DNA from: Zemynaea arenosa
GTDB taxonomy: Bacteria > Pseudomonadota > Gammaproteobacteria > Burkholderiales > Burkholderiaceae_D
Reading direction: 5' to 3'
Length of the DNA: 64,000 bases
NCBI RefSeq assembly: GCF_004614185.1
Contig: NZ_SPVF01000269.1
Span: 1 to 64,000 of the forward strand
Numbering within the stretch: position 1 is the stretch's first letter; every line of letters starts with the position of its first letter. Position numbers and translations under genes: made by a program. Positions 46,154 through 59,455 of this stretch are shown here, piece by piece. The notes beneath the pieces were generated by a model that saw nothing but the letters and a program-made list of their open reading frames with translations, made no database searches and was not told the origin of the DNA.

Positions 46154-46621
46154 ATGCATTTTTCTCAAAAGTCCTGCCTGGCGGTCTGCCTGGTACTGTT
46201 GGTTAATACCGCCTGGGCGAACCCGGCCGTGAAAAAGGCGGCCGACCAGTTCGTCGGCGGCGTGGCCTGGCAGGCGCAGTCGGTGCTGACGGCGGACTTT
46301 TCCTGCGCGGGCAAGACCGAGCACGCCATCCTTGGCACCTCGGACAAGGAGATCGTGGTCGCCATCTTCACGCCGGATCTCAAGCGCGCACCCGAAGTGC
46401 TGCGTTTCGAGGCGGGCGGACGCAAGCCGGACGCGGCCAAGATCCGGCTCGAAGACAGCTCGCTGACGCCCGCCGAGATCACCTCGTTGGCGGGCAGCGC
46501 ACCCACCGGCTACAAGCCCTCGAAAACCTGCAAGGGCGTGCGCCTGTCCGATGACGCCAGCGACGCTGCGCATATCTATTGGGACCACGACTCGAAGAAG
46601 TTCGACTCGTGGGCCCAGTAA
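46154..46621 (+). CDS. Small secreted protein of unknown function
   Basis: A 155-residue protein with a clear signal peptide (residues 1-22, cleaved after AWA). The mature protein has two cysteines (DFSCAG and SKTCKG) about 80 residues apart and a mixed alpha/beta pattern. I recognise no family. GGAG lies 7 bp before the ATG, supporting the start. It ends 8 bp before the GTG of the LOV-GGDEF-EAL gene, so the two may share a transcript; a functional link is not evident. Confidence 0.72.
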   Translation: MHFSQKSCLAVCLVLLVNTAWANPAVKKAADQFVGGVAWQAQSVLTADFSCAGKTEHAILGTSDKEIVVAIFTPDLKRAPEVLRFEAGGRKPDAAKIRLEDSSLTPAEITSLAGSAPTGYKPSKTCKGVRLSDDASDAAHIYWDHDSKKFDSWAQ

Positions 46622-46629
46622 GGCGCGCC

Positions 46630-49116
46630 GTGCCGCGCCAGACACGTCCCGTGGCCCGCCGCCAGCTGGCGCGCCGGCGGCACTCGCCGGAAGTCGACGA
46701 CGGTCTGCCCGGGCTGTTCCGCGATCATCCGCAGCCGATGTGGATCTACGACCTGCGCACGCTGCGCTTCATGGCCGTGAACGAGGCGGCCCGCCGCGAG
46801 TATGGCTACAGCGAGAGCGAATTCCTGCGCATGACCATCCGCGACATCCGCCCCCCGGCGGAGCAGGAGCGCCTGAGCGCGAACCTGAGCGTGGCGGCTC
46901 CGCGCGCCTTCGAGAACGCGGGCGTGTGGACCCACCGGCGCAAGGACGGCAGCCTGCTGGACGTGCAGGTCACCTCGCAGGGCCTGCGCTACCGCGGGCG
47001 CGCCTGCCGCTTCGTCCTGGTGCACAACGTCAGCGGCTATTTGTCCGTGCAGCGCGCACTGCACCAGTCGGAGCAGCTCTACCGCAGCCTGATCGACGCC
47101 CTGCCGCAGCAGGTGTTCTGGAAGGGGCTGGACCAGCGCTACCAGGGCGGCAACAAGGAGTTCGCGCGCGTCGCGGGGCTGGCCTCGACCGGGGACCTGG
47201 TCGGCAAGACCGATGCCGACTTCCCGTGGCACTACAGCGCGGCGCGCATCGCCGAGGAAGATGCCTACATCATGCGCACCGGCCAGGCCAGGCTGGCGTA
47301 TGAGGACCGCCTGCTCGAGCCGGACGGCAGCCAGCGCGACTACGTCATCAACAAGCTGCCGCTGCACGACGCGGACGGGCAGATCGTCGGCCTGCTCGGC
47401 ACCATCCAGGACATCACGGAGCGCAAGCAGGCGGCCCAGTCGCTGCAGCTGCAAAGCAGCGCGGTGGAGGCCAGCGTCAATGCCATCATCATCACGCGCG
47501 TGGGCGTCAAGGACGACGTGGTCGAATACGTGAACCCGGCCTTCACCCAGATGACCGGCTTCGCAGCCGACGAGGTCATGGGGCGGGACTGCCGCTTCCT
47601 GCAGGCGGGGGACACCGAACAGCCGGCGCTGGCCGACTTGCGCCGCGCCCTGCATGAAGAACGCGCGATCACGGTCGTGCTGCGCAACTACCGCAAGGAT
47701 GGCTCGCTGTTCTGGAACGAGCTGCGGGTGGCGCCGGTGCGCGACGCGCAGGGCGCGGTCACGCACTGGGTCGGCATCCTGAACGACATCACGGCCACGC
47801 GCCGCTACCAGGCGGAGCTCGAACACCAGGCCAGCCACGATGCGCTGACCAGCCTCCCCAACCGGGCGCTCTTCAACGACCGGCTGGAGCACGCGATCGC
47901 CCACGCGAGCCGCTATGGGCACAAGGTGTGGGTGGTGTTCATCGACCTCGATAACTTCAAGCTCGTGAACGACACGCTGGGCCACGGCGTCGGCGATTCG
48001 CTGCTGCAGACGGTGGCGCAGCGCTTGTCGCGGCGCCTGCGCTCCAGCGACACGGTGGCCCGCTTGGGCGGCGATGAATTCATGCTCCTGCTGCTGGACG
48101 ACGGCGAGCAGCACCCGACCGGGGACACCATCGCCGCGCTGCTCAATGCGGTGGCGGCGCCGGTGCGCCTGTCGGACCGCGAATTCTCGCTGACCTGCTC
48201 CATCGGCGTGGCCATCTTTCCGGGCGACGGATCGGCCCCGCAGGAGCTGCTCAAGCATGCGGACATGGCCATGTACCAGGCCAAGGACGCGGGCCGCAAC
48301 CAGATCAAGTTCTTCTCGGCCGAGATGAACGAGCAGGTAAAGGAGCGCACACTGATCGAACACTCGCTGCGTGCGGCCGTGGTGCGCTCGCAGTTCGTGC
48401 TGCACTACCAGCCCAGCGTGTGCCTTACGTCCGGCACGGTCAAGGGAGTGGAGGCGCTGGTACGCTGGAACCATCCGGAGCTGGGCATGGTGCCGCCGGC
48501 CCGCTTCATTCCGGTGGCGGAGGACACGGGGCTGATCGTCGATATCGGCAGCTGGGTGCTGCGCGAGGCCTGTGCGCAGGGGCGGCGCTGGATCGACTCC
48601 GGCGTGGGGCGCTTCAGCGTGGCGGTGAATGTCTCGGCACGCCAGTTCCGGCGCCCGTCGTTTGCGGCGGAGGTGCGCGAGGCGTTGCGCGAGACCGGGC
48701 TGCCGGCCGACCTGCTGGACCTGGAAATCACCGAGAGCGTGGTGATGGCGGACGTGCAGCAGGCGGTGGAGGTGATGGCGGAGCTCAAGGAGATCGGCGT
48801 ACGCATGTCGATCGACGATTTCGGGACCGGCTATTCCAGCCTGTCCTATCTGCGCCTGTTCCCGCTGGACTACCTGAAGATCGACCAGTCCTTCATCGCC
48901 GAGATGGGCACGCCGAGTGGCGATGCGATGGTGCGCTCGATCGTGATGCTGGGGCACTCCCTGGATTTCGGCCTGATCGCGGAGGGCGTCGAAACCGCCG
49001 CCCAGCGCGACCACCTGCGAGACCTGGGCTGCGACCAGATGCAGGGCTACCTCTTCAGCCGCCCCCAGCCCGCGGACGCCCTCGAAGCCCTTCTTGCTGC
49101 CTCTGCCGGACGCTGA
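46630..49116 (+). CDS. PAS-PAS-LOV-GGDEF-EAL cyclic-di-GMP signalling protein
   Basis: An 828-residue soluble protein. Two PAS domains (about 25-140 and 145-270) are followed by a third that looks like a LOV domain (280-395): it has GRDCRFLQ with the photoactive Cys at 321, the flavin-contacting Asn residues in RNYRKDG and FWNEL, and ends WVGILNDIT, where LOV domains normally have Gln instead of Leu. The GGDEF domain has intact GGDEF (480-484) and an RxxD inhibitory site five residues before it. The EAL domain has EAL and DDFGTG intact, so both c-di-GMP synthesis and breakdown are possible. GTG 46630 is chosen (AAGG 6 bp upstream); a TTG upstream would overlap the previous gene. Confidence 0.88.
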   Translation: MPRQTRPVARRQLARRRHSPEVDDGLPGLFRDHPQPMWIYDLRTLRFMAVNEAARREYGYSESEFLRMTIRDIRPPAEQERLSANLSVAAPRAFENAGVWTHRRKDGSLLDVQVTSQGLRYRGRACRFVLVHNVSGYLSVQRALHQSEQLYRSLIDALPQQVFWKGLDQRYQGGNKEFARVAGLASTGDLVGKTDADFPWHYSAARIAEEDAYIMRTGQARLAYEDRLLEPDGSQRDYVINKLPLHDADGQIVGLLGTIQDITERKQAAQSLQLQSSAVEASVNAIIITRVGVKDDVVEYVNPAFTQMTGFAADEVMGRDCRFLQAGDTEQPALADLRRALHEERAITVVLRNYRKDGSLFWNELRVAPVRDAQGAVTHWVGILNDITATRRYQAELEHQASHDALTSLPNRALFNDRLEHAIAHASRYGHKVWVVFIDLDNFKLVNDTLGHGVGDSLLQTVAQRLSRRLRSSDTVARLGGDEFMLLLLDDGEQHPTGDTIAALLNAVAAPVRLSDREFSLTCSIGVAIFPGDGSAPQELLKHADMAMYQAKDAGRNQIKFFSAEMNEQVKERTLIEHSLRAAVVRSQFVLHYQPSVCLTSGTVKGVEALVRWNHPELGMVPPARFIPVAEDTGLIVDIGSWVLREACAQGRRWIDSGVGRFSVAVNVSARQFRRPSFAAEVREALRETGLPADLLDLEITESVVMADVQQAVEVMAELKEIGVRMSIDDFGTGYSSLSYLRLFPLDYLKIDQSFIAEMGTPSGDAMVRSIVMLGHSLDFGLIAEGVETAAQRDHLRDLGCDQMQGYLFSRPQPADALEALLAASAGR

Positions 49117-49183
49117 TCACGGTGTCGAAACCATCACTCGTCTTGCCTGCGAAGTAAACGTTGACTACTCCTGGTCCATCTAA

Positions 49184-49525
49184 TGGCGACCAAATGATCA
49201 CGCCGAACTTGCGCTCACATCAATGAGCATCCTGGGGAACACTCCAGGGCTTAACTTTGTCAACGTTTTTGCGACCACGAACGGAGTTCATGATACGCAC
49301 TCTGACCATTACAGCGGGAACGCAATCGACATCAACGCCATCAATGGCATCAGGGTCGCTGAGGATCCGACCAAAGCTGCAGCTCTGCAGCTGGAAGCCC
49401 AAGCGTTGGCGGATCCTAACACCCGGTATGTGGAAGGGGCAGGTGGCAACGGGGTGCGCGACAGCCCGGGCGGCCAGTGGCGAGAGTCGCGACCCCTGCC
49501 TGGTATGGATAACCATGTGCACTAG
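49184..49525 (+). pseudogene. Fragment of an M15-type peptidase domain, probably the tip of a secreted toxin
   Basis: The frame is open from just after a TAA at 49181 to a TAG at 49523-49525, with an internal ATG at 49223. It encodes the zinc motif SDHYSGNAID, an exact match to the SxHxxGxAxD signature of M15 (VanX/D-Ala-D-Ala peptidase) enzymes, followed by INAINGIRV and, 60 residues on, DNHVH, the last zinc ligand. The sequence before the ATG already looks like domain (HAELALTSMS), and no ribosome binding site is present, so the N-terminal part is gone. TAG directly after HVH replaces the aromatic residue usually found; reading through gives SIF and 11 more residues. Such domains occur at the C-termini of Rhs-like toxins. 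GC content is lower than the surroundings. Confidence 0.6.
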
Positions 49526-49591
49526 AGTATTTTCCGCCGTTGGGTAACTCACGTTCAATCACAATAGCGCCCCGCGTGGGCGCTCCCAACT

Positions 49592-50098
49592 ATGAGACAT
49601 TTACTATTGATTTGTGCGCTCTTCCTGATGGCTCCAGGGCCAGGGAAGGCCAGCGAAACCGCCTCGGCATTGACTGCGAATGGGCTTGACCGCGTGCGCA
49701 TCGGGATGACCCCGCAAGAGGTCAATCGCCATCTAAAACGGCGACTGGTTCCAACACCTATCGCAAATCGCGCAACGGCCGAGTGTGACTACTTGCCAAA
49801 CCCTGACCACAGGGGAGTGCACCTGCTGTTTTGGTACAACCGTTTGGTGCGCATCGACGTCGAAACAGCGGACATTTCGTATGCAAATGGCATTCGAATC
49901 GGCGCGCGGCTATCGTCGATAAGGCAGCAATTTCCCCATGCTGTAGAGGAACCACTTGCTTATGTCGAAGGAGTCTCCCTCGTGCTCGAGAGTAGCTCCG
50001 AGCCGAACGGTGTTAGTCTCCAGTTCGCTGACGGCGTACTCAGGCACATCCTAGTCGGAGAAAAGAAAATACTGAGATATGACGAGGCCTGCTTGTAA
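49592..50098 (+). CDS. Periplasmic protein of unknown function, possible immunity protein
   Basis: A 168-residue protein with a signal peptide (to about residue 20, GPGKAS). The mature part contains VRIGMTPQEVNRHL and, 70 residues later, IRIGARLSSIRQQFP, two copies of a motif reminiscent of BamE/SmpA-like folds, and two cysteines (AECDYL and the C-terminal DEACL). It lies 66 bp after the M15 peptidase fragment, on the same strand, in a low-GC pocket. A periplasmic protein next to a peptidoglycan-cleaving toxin domain is what an immunity gene would look like, but I cannot name a family. Confidence 0.6.
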   Translation: MRHLLLICALFLMAPGPGKASETASALTANGLDRVRIGMTPQEVNRHLKRRLVPTPIANRATAECDYLPNPDHRGVHLLFWYNRLVRIDVETADISYANGIRIGARLSSIRQQFPHAVEEPLAYVEGVSLVLESSSEPNGVSLQFADGVLRHILVGEKKILRYDEACL

Positions 50099-50111
50099 TC
50101 TGAACGGGCCG

Positions 50112-50300
50112 CTAGTGAAGTACGCTAACGACCAGCACCCCGACGCATAGTCCTGCAACTATCGCCCACTGGGTCGATCGCAGATCCTCGCGCAGCTCGC
50201 GAACCTCTTCGCGCGAACGCGCCAGTTCATCGAGTACGCGTTCAAGCAGACGCTCAACGTCGACAGCATGGCCTTCACTTACCGCACATAGCCTGTGCAT
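50112..50300 (-). CDS. 62-residue coiled-coil, tail-anchored membrane protein
   Basis: A small protein with an amphipathic Glu/Arg/Leu-rich coiled coil (residues ~14-42, [20 protein letters not shown]) and a single C-terminal membrane helix ([17 protein letters not shown]) ending two residues later. The ATG is preceded by GGGAGGAG at 5-bp spacing, the strongest ribosome binding site I noticed in the window, which argues that the short frame is real. It lies between the putative immunity gene (convergent) and gltD. No family recognised. Confidence 0.6.
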   Translation of the reverse strand: MHRLCAVSEGHAVDVERLLERVLDELARSREEVRELREDLRSTQWAIVAGLCVGVLVVSVLH

Positions 50301-50374
50301 TTGCTCCTCCCGCTGGCTACGTTCACTGTAGCGCAGCGCGGGAGAGCGTCAAGCGCACGCGGCGCGCCGTGCGA

Positions 50375-51838
50375 TCAGCGCGGCAGGACCGAGGCGCCCA
50401 TGAGGAACAGATCGACTTCGCGCGCACACTGGCGGCCTTCGCGGATGGCCCAGACCACCAGCGACTGGCCGCGCCGCATGTCGCCGGCGGCGAACACCTT
50501 CGGCACCGAAGTGCGGTAGCAGCCTTCGCCATCGGTGGTGGCGCGCGCGTTGCCGCGCTGGTCCTTGTCCACGTTGAAGGCATCCAGCACCTGCTGCACC
50601 GGCGAGACGAAGCCCATCGCCAGCAGCACCAGGTCCGCCTTCAGCTCGAACTCGGAGTTCGGGACTTCGGTCATTTTCCCGTCCTTCCATTCGACGCGGC
50701 AGGCGATCAGCTTTTCGACCTTGCCGCCCTTGCCCTCCAGGCGCTTGGTGGCCACTGCCCAATCGCGCTCGCATCCTTCCTCGTGCGAGGACGAGGTGCG
50801 CAGCTTGGTCGGCCAGTACGGCCACACCAGCGGCTTGTTCTCGTGCTCCGGCGGCATCGGCATCAGTTCGAACTGCGTCACCGAGGCGGCGCCCTGGCGG
50901 TTGGAGGTCCCCACGCAGTCGGACCCAGTGTCGCCACCGCCGATCACCACCACATGCTTGCCGGTGGCCTTGATCTGGTCCTTCAGCTTGTCCCCGGCGT
51001 TAACCTTGTTCTGCTGCGGCAGGAAGTCCATCGCAAAGTGCACGCCCTTGAGCTCACGCCCCGGCACCGGCAGGTCACGCGGCTGCTCGGCGCCACCGGC
51101 CATGATCACCGCGTCGAATTCCGCGTCCAGGTCCTCAGGGAAGATGGTCTCTTTCGCGAAGTTGTTCACCGTGGCCGGGAAGTCCTTGCCGATCAAGACG
51201 CTGGTGCGGAATTCCACGCCCTCGGCCTTCATCTGCTCCACGCGGCGGTCGATCAGGGACTTGTCGAGCTTGAAGTCGGGAATGCCGTAGCGGAGCAGGC
51301 CACCGAGGCGGTCCGATTTCTCGAACACGGTCACCGAGTGCCCCACGCGCGCCAGCTGCTGCGCGGCCGCCAGGCCCGCCGGACCGGAACCGATCACGGC
51401 AATCTTCTTCCCGGTCTTGACAGCGGCCGGCTGCGGCACCACCCAGCCATGCTCCCAGCCCGTGTCCGCGATCTTGTGCTCGATCGACTTGATGCCCACC
51501 GGGTCGTTGTTGATGCCCAGCGTGCAGCCGGTCTCGCACGGCGCCGGGCAGATGCGGCCCGTGAACTCGGGGAAGTTGTTGGTCGAGTGGAGCGTGTCCA
51601 GCGCCTCGTGATAGCGGCCGTGGTACACCAGGTCGTTCCAGTCCGGGATGATGTTGTTGACCGGGCAGGCCGAATTGCAGAACGGGATGCCGCAGTCCAT
51701 GCAGCGGGCGCCCTGCACCTTGGCCTGTTCGTCGGTCAGGACGATGCTGAATTCCTTGTAGTGCTTCAGGCGCGCCGCAGGTTCCTGGTGCCCTTCTTCC
51801 TGCCGCTGGAATTCCATGAAGCCGGTGATCTTACCCAT
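50375..51838 (-). CDS. gltD: Glutamate synthase (NADPH) small subunit GltD
   Basis: A 487-residue flavoprotein that passes electrons from NADPH to GltB. Two N-terminal Cys clusters ([14 protein letters not shown] and CPAPCETGC) bind 4Fe-4S centres; the FAD-binding [14 protein letters not shown] and the NADPH-binding [13 protein letters not shown] follow. GAGGAA precedes the ATG by 5 bp. It lies 30 bp after gltB and forms an operon with it. Confidence 0.97.
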   Translation of the reverse strand: MGKITGFMEFQRQEEGHQEPAARLKHYKEFSIVLTDEQAKVQGARCMDCGIPFCNSACPVNNIIPDWNDLVYHGRYHEALDTLHSTNNFPEFTGRICPAPCETGCTLGINNDPVGIKSIEHKIADTGWEHGWVVPQPAAVKTGKKIAVIGSGPAGLAAAQQLARVGHSVTVFEKSDRLGGLLRYGIPDFKLDKSLIDRRVEQMKAEGVEFRTSVLIGKDFPATVNNFAKETIFPEDLDAEFDAVIMAGGAEQPRDLPVPGRELKGVHFAMDFLPQQNKVNAGDKLKDQIKATGKHVVVIGGGDTGSDCVGTSNRQGAASVTQFELMPMPPEHENKPLVWPYWPTKLRTSSSHEEGCERDWAVATKRLEGKGGKVEKLIACRVEWKDGKMTEVPNSEFELKADLVLLAMGFVSPVQQVLDAFNVDKDQRGNARATTDGEGCYRTSVPKVFAAGDMRRGQSLVVWAIREGRQCAREVDLFLMGASVLPR

Positions 51839-51868
51839 GAGTGTTCCTCTGTCTGATTCTGCCGTGGC

Positions 51869-56578
<4,710 letters not shown>

Positions 56579-56654
56579 GCTGTTCTCCACTGCTTTGACG
56601 GGGTTGAGGGACAACCTTAGTGCAATGCAGCAGAAAACTCAACAAGATTAAATA

Positions 56655-56665
56655 GGGTCGGAGTC
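56655..56665 (+). repeat. REP-like repeat, left outer copy
   Basis: GGGTCGGAGTC, preceded by AAATA. It matches the inverted copy at 57523-57533 except for one base. Confidence 0.65.
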
Positions 56666-56702
56666 GAATTAAATGCTCAGATGTCGCTCGTAAAATTAAA
56701 TG

Positions 56703-56713
56703 GGGACAGAGTC
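56703..56713 (+). repeat. REP-like repeat, left inner copy
   Basis: GGGACAGAGTC, preceded by AAATG. It is the exact inverse of the copy at 57566-57576. Confidence 0.65.
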
Positions 56714-56761
56714 ATGCTAAGCGATGCCAACTAAGGGCGGCTGGGGATAAGCCATTGATTC

Positions 56762-57472
56762 TTATCGGTCCGGCTGGGTTGCCACGGTCATTTTGCGGGG
56801 CCGGCCGCGCTTGGCCGGCAGTACCTGCCGCTTGGCGCGCTGCTCCAGGGTACGTTTGAAAGTGTCCGAGCCCAGCGGCCAGCCTTTCAGCACCGCGGCG
56901 CTGATGAACTCCAATTCTTTGCGGCTTTGCGGCTTGTCGGCGAGCTGGGTGTAGGCCGCCTCGCGCTGGAACGGCGTATTGCCGAGGGACCAGTAGCGGG
57001 GGTGATCGGTGATCAAGGTATCCTGCCTGGTCCCGATGTGGTGATTGAAGCTGGTCCACGGATACTCCTGGGGAGTATGAGCAGCCCCCGAGCGGACAGG
57101 ATTGAGCTCCACGTAAAGCGAACACGGCAGGAAATATTCGTCCGGATCGACCACGGAAGTCTTATAGCGCCCGGCCCAGAGCGTGCCAGTCCGGCCGTAC
57201 TTGCTATTGAAGTAAGGCACGTACTTGCGCCCCATCCACTGCATCATGCGCGCCAAGCCCTCTCCGTCAGATGGCGAGGCCAGCAGATGGACGTGGTTCG
57301 GCATCAGGCAGTAGGCGTGGATCGCTACCTTGAACTGCTTCGCCGCGGTTTTCAGCATCGCCAGGAATTCGCGGTAGTCGTCCTCATCCTGAAACACCGG
57401 CTGATTGTTGTTGCCGGTCTGGATGATGTGGTGGGGCTGGTTCGGGAGGACGAAGCGGGGCAGGCGGGCCAT
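56762..57472 (-). CDS. REP-associated tyrosine transposase (RAYT, Y1_Tnp family)
   Basis: A 236-residue HUH-type endonuclease. The HUH motif is in YCLMPNHVHLL (~54-64), and the YVPYFNSKYGRTGTLWAGRYK segment holds the catalytic Tyr region typical of RAYTs. The N-terminal MARLPRFVLPNQPHHI is also characteristic. It would nick at and move short REP-like repeats. The C-terminal ~60 residues are basic (AKRGRPRKM). The frame is intact, so it may be functional. Its start is 110 bp from the response-regulator stop. Confidence 0.9.
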   Translation of the reverse strand: MARLPRFVLPNQPHHIIQTGNNNQPVFQDEDDYREFLAMLKTAAKQFKVAIHAYCLMPNHVHLLASPSDGEGLARMMQWMGRKYVPYFNSKYGRTGTLWAGRYKTSVVDPDEYFLPCSLYVELNPVRSGAAHTPQEYPWTSFNHHIGTRQDTLITDHPRYWSLGNTPFQREAAYTQLADKPQSRKELEFISAAVLKGWPLGSDTFKRTLEQRAKRQVLPAKRGRPRKMTVATQPDR

Positions 57473-57522
57473 GAAAAAGGGTCAGGAATCGTGAACACCG
57501 CACCATTCTAGCGCGGCCGCAT

Positions 57523-57533
57523 GACTCTGACCC
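57523..57533 (-). repeat. REP-like repeat, right inner copy
   Basis: GACTCTGACCC on the plus strand, which is GGGTCAGAGTC on the minus strand, followed by an AT-rich TATTTATTTC. It mirrors the left outer copy with its AATA-rich flank. Confidence 0.65.
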
Positions 57534-57565
57534 TATTTATTTCTGAAGCCGTCCAGAACAGGAAC

Positions 57566-57576
57566 GACTCTGTCCC
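57566..57576 (-). repeat. REP-like repeat, right outer copy
   Basis: GACTCTGTCCC on the plus strand, the exact inverse of the copy at 56703-56713. It ends only 6 bp before the response-regulator stop codon. Confidence 0.65.
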
Positions 57577-57582
57577 TGAATA

Positions 57583-58266
57583 CTAGAGGATGTTAAATCC
57601 GGCCGACAGCGAATAGCCTTCGCCATACGCCGAGCGCAGCGGCAGATCCTGGCCCAGCCCGCTGCGCGCTTTCTTGCGCAGGCGGTAGACCAGCATGTCG
57701 ACCCGGCGGGATGCGTCCGGATCCTCCCCGCCCATGCCCGCCACGATCACCTGGCGCGGCACCGGCCGGGTGTTGATGGTCAGCAGATGCAGGAAGTTGC
57801 ACTCTTTCTCCGTCAGATCGATCACCGAGCCGGACAGCTCAAGTTGGCGGGCGCTCACTTTCAGCGTCCATTTGCTCGGCTGCGGGGCCGCCGGTTCCGG
57901 CGCGCGCACGCGGCGGTCCAGCGCCTCGATGTGGGCGGCCAGTTCCGGGAACTTGATCGGCTTGGTCAGATAATGGTCCGCGCCCAGGCGCAGGCCGAGG
58001 ATGCGGTTGTCGAAGGCCACCCGGCCAGTCAGCACCAGCAGCCCGATCTCGGGATACAGCTGGCGCATCCGCGGGATGACATTGAACCCGTCCTCGTCCG
58101 GCAGGCCGAGGTCGAGGACGACCACGGCGGTGGGCGTCTTGGTGAGGGCGGCCCACATCTCGCTGGCGGATGTGGCAATGGACACTTCATGGTCGAGTCC
58201 GGTCAGGAACTCGGCCATGTCGCCGGCGTATTCGCCGTTGTCTTCAACGATGAGGATTTGCGTCAT
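57583..58266 (-). CDS. OmpR-family response regulator
   Basis: A 227-residue regulator. The receiver domain has ILIVEDN with the acidic pocket, phospho-acceptor Asp52 (VLDLGLPDEDGF), the switch Thr (VLTGR) and Lys in YLTKPIKF. The C-terminal winged helix (from ~132: WTLKVSARQLELSGSVIDLTEKE) ends with VYRLRKKARSG and the YGEGYSL wing. It is co-directional with the histidine kinase 142 bp upstream and very likely forms a pair with it. The target genes are unknown. Confidence 0.9.
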   Translation of the reverse strand: MTQILIVEDNGEYAGDMAEFLTGLDHEVSIATSASEMWAALTKTPTAVVVLDLGLPDEDGFNVIPRMRQLYPEIGLLVLTGRVAFDNRILGLRLGADHYLTKPIKFPELAAHIEALDRRVRAPEPAAPQPSKWTLKVSARQLELSGSVIDLTEKECNFLHLLTINTRPVPRQVIVAGMGGEDPDASRRVDMLVYRLRKKARSGLGQDLPLRSAYGEGYSLSAGFNIL

Positions 58267-58408
58267 GGGTGCGCCATCGACAGTAATTTCAGAAACCTTT
58301 AGCTCATGTGCGGGGAGCTAGCGCCGACCCTTGCATTGCTTTTGTGAACAAACAGTAAAGAATTATCACGAATGTAACTCGAAGAGGCAAGGTCTTTATC
58401 CATCCCGG

Positions 58409-59440
58409 TTACAGGGGCATCCGGATTTTGAACACCGCCCCATATTGTGCATTGTTTTGGCCGGAAATAGTTCCTCCATGCACCTCGACCACCGACTTCG
58501 CCATATACAGCCCTAGGCCCGAGCCTGCGCGGCCTGTGGCGCTGGCGCCACGAAATCCCTTGGCGAACACCAGCGGCCACTCGTTTTCGGGGATGCCGGG
58601 GCCTTCGTCGCGCACCGCCAGTTCCACGACATTCCCGTCGCGCCGGCCTTCCAGGTGGATCGTGGCGCTGTCCGGCGTGTACTGAATGGCATTGTCGACC
58701 AGAACTTTCAGCGCCATCGCCAGCCCTTCGGGACTGCCACGCAGCGTCAGCGGCAAGGTCGCGCCGTCCACGTCCACCTTGCGGCCGGCGGCCCGCGCGT
58801 GCTGGGCGGCTTCGCGCAGCAGCGCCAGCGGCTCCACGGTGGTGGCCTGCTTGTCGCGGCCGACGGCGGCCATGCGGTCCGGGGACAGGTACTCGTCCAG
58901 CATGCCGATCAGGCGGTCGGCCGCAATCTGGATCTTGCGGTAGCGCTGGCGCGTCGCATCGCTGACCTTCGCCGCGTCGGGCGATGCCTCCAGCATCTGC
59001 ACCGCACCGTCGATGGTGGACAGCGGCGTGCGGAATTCGTGATTGAGCATGCTGGCGAACTTCTTCTGCCGCGCCGCGTACTCGCGCTGGCCGGAGATGT
59101 CGCGCACCAGGCCGGCCGTGTAGCCGTCGGCGCACGTCACGACCACCTCCAGCGGTACCGTCCCGCCGCCCTTGCGGGCCAGCTCCACTTCCTGCCGGGC
59201 GGGCAGCTTGCCCTTGGGTGGCACGGCCAGCACGCGGCACAGCGGTGCCAGAAGGGCATCGACCGCGCTGCCATCGATGTGGGCCGCGAGGGCCGCGGGC
59301 GCATACCCGGTCAGCGCTTCGATGGAGGGACTGATATAAGAAAGCCGCCCGGAGGCGGCATCCACGATGAAGGCAGCGCCGCCTTCGAGTTCCGCGATAG
59401 TGCGGAACAGCGAGGCGGCGCCGCTGCTGAAGTCATCCAT
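58409..59440 (-). CDS. Soluble PAS-domain histidine kinase
   Basis: A 343-residue kinase without membrane segments. A PAS domain (~15-120, YISPSIEALTGYAP) is followed by HisKA with H134 in MLNHEFRTPLSTID, then a HATPase domain with N box KVLVDNAIQYTP, G1 RDEGPGIPE and G2 GSGLGLYMAK. All catalytic motifs are intact. As it is cytosolic, it should sense an internal signal through the PAS domain. It starts 15 bp after the SNF2 gene and precedes the response regulator. Confidence 0.92.
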   Translation of the reverse strand: MDDFSSGAASLFRTIAELEGGAAFIVDAASGRLSYISPSIEALTGYAPAALAAHIDGSAVDALLAPLCRVLAVPPKGKLPARQEVELARKGGGTVPLEVVVTCADGYTAGLVRDISGQREYAARQKKFASMLNHEFRTPLSTIDGAVQMLEASPDAAKVSDATRQRYRKIQIAADRLIGMLDEYLSPDRMAAVGRDKQATTVEPLALLREAAQHARAAGRKVDVDGATLPLTLRGSPEGLAMALKVLVDNAIQYTPDSATIHLEGRRDGNVVELAVRDEGPGIPENEWPLVFAKGFRGASATGRAGSGLGLYMAKSVVEVHGGTISGQNNAQYGAVFKIRMPL

Positions 59441-59455
59441 GTAGTTGGGCGTGAG

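Larger units (their letters stand above)
56650..57580. mobile_element. REP-associated transposase unit with inverted flanking repeats
   Basis: A RAYT gene is bracketed by two copies on each side of a GGG(T/A)C(A/G)GAGTC motif. Copies point inward: plus strand at 56655-56665 and 56703-56713, minus strand at 57523-57533 and 57566-57576. Such single-copy transposases with flanking REP-like palindromic or short repeats are domesticated relatives of IS200/IS605 and are thought to spread the short repeats. No target-site duplication is expected and none is seen. Confidence 0.7.

Noticed and set aside
50341-50374. GC-rich inverted repeat (GCACGCGGC/GCCGTGC) just after gltD as a terminator
   Set aside because: The stem has a bulge and no T run follows on the minus strand.
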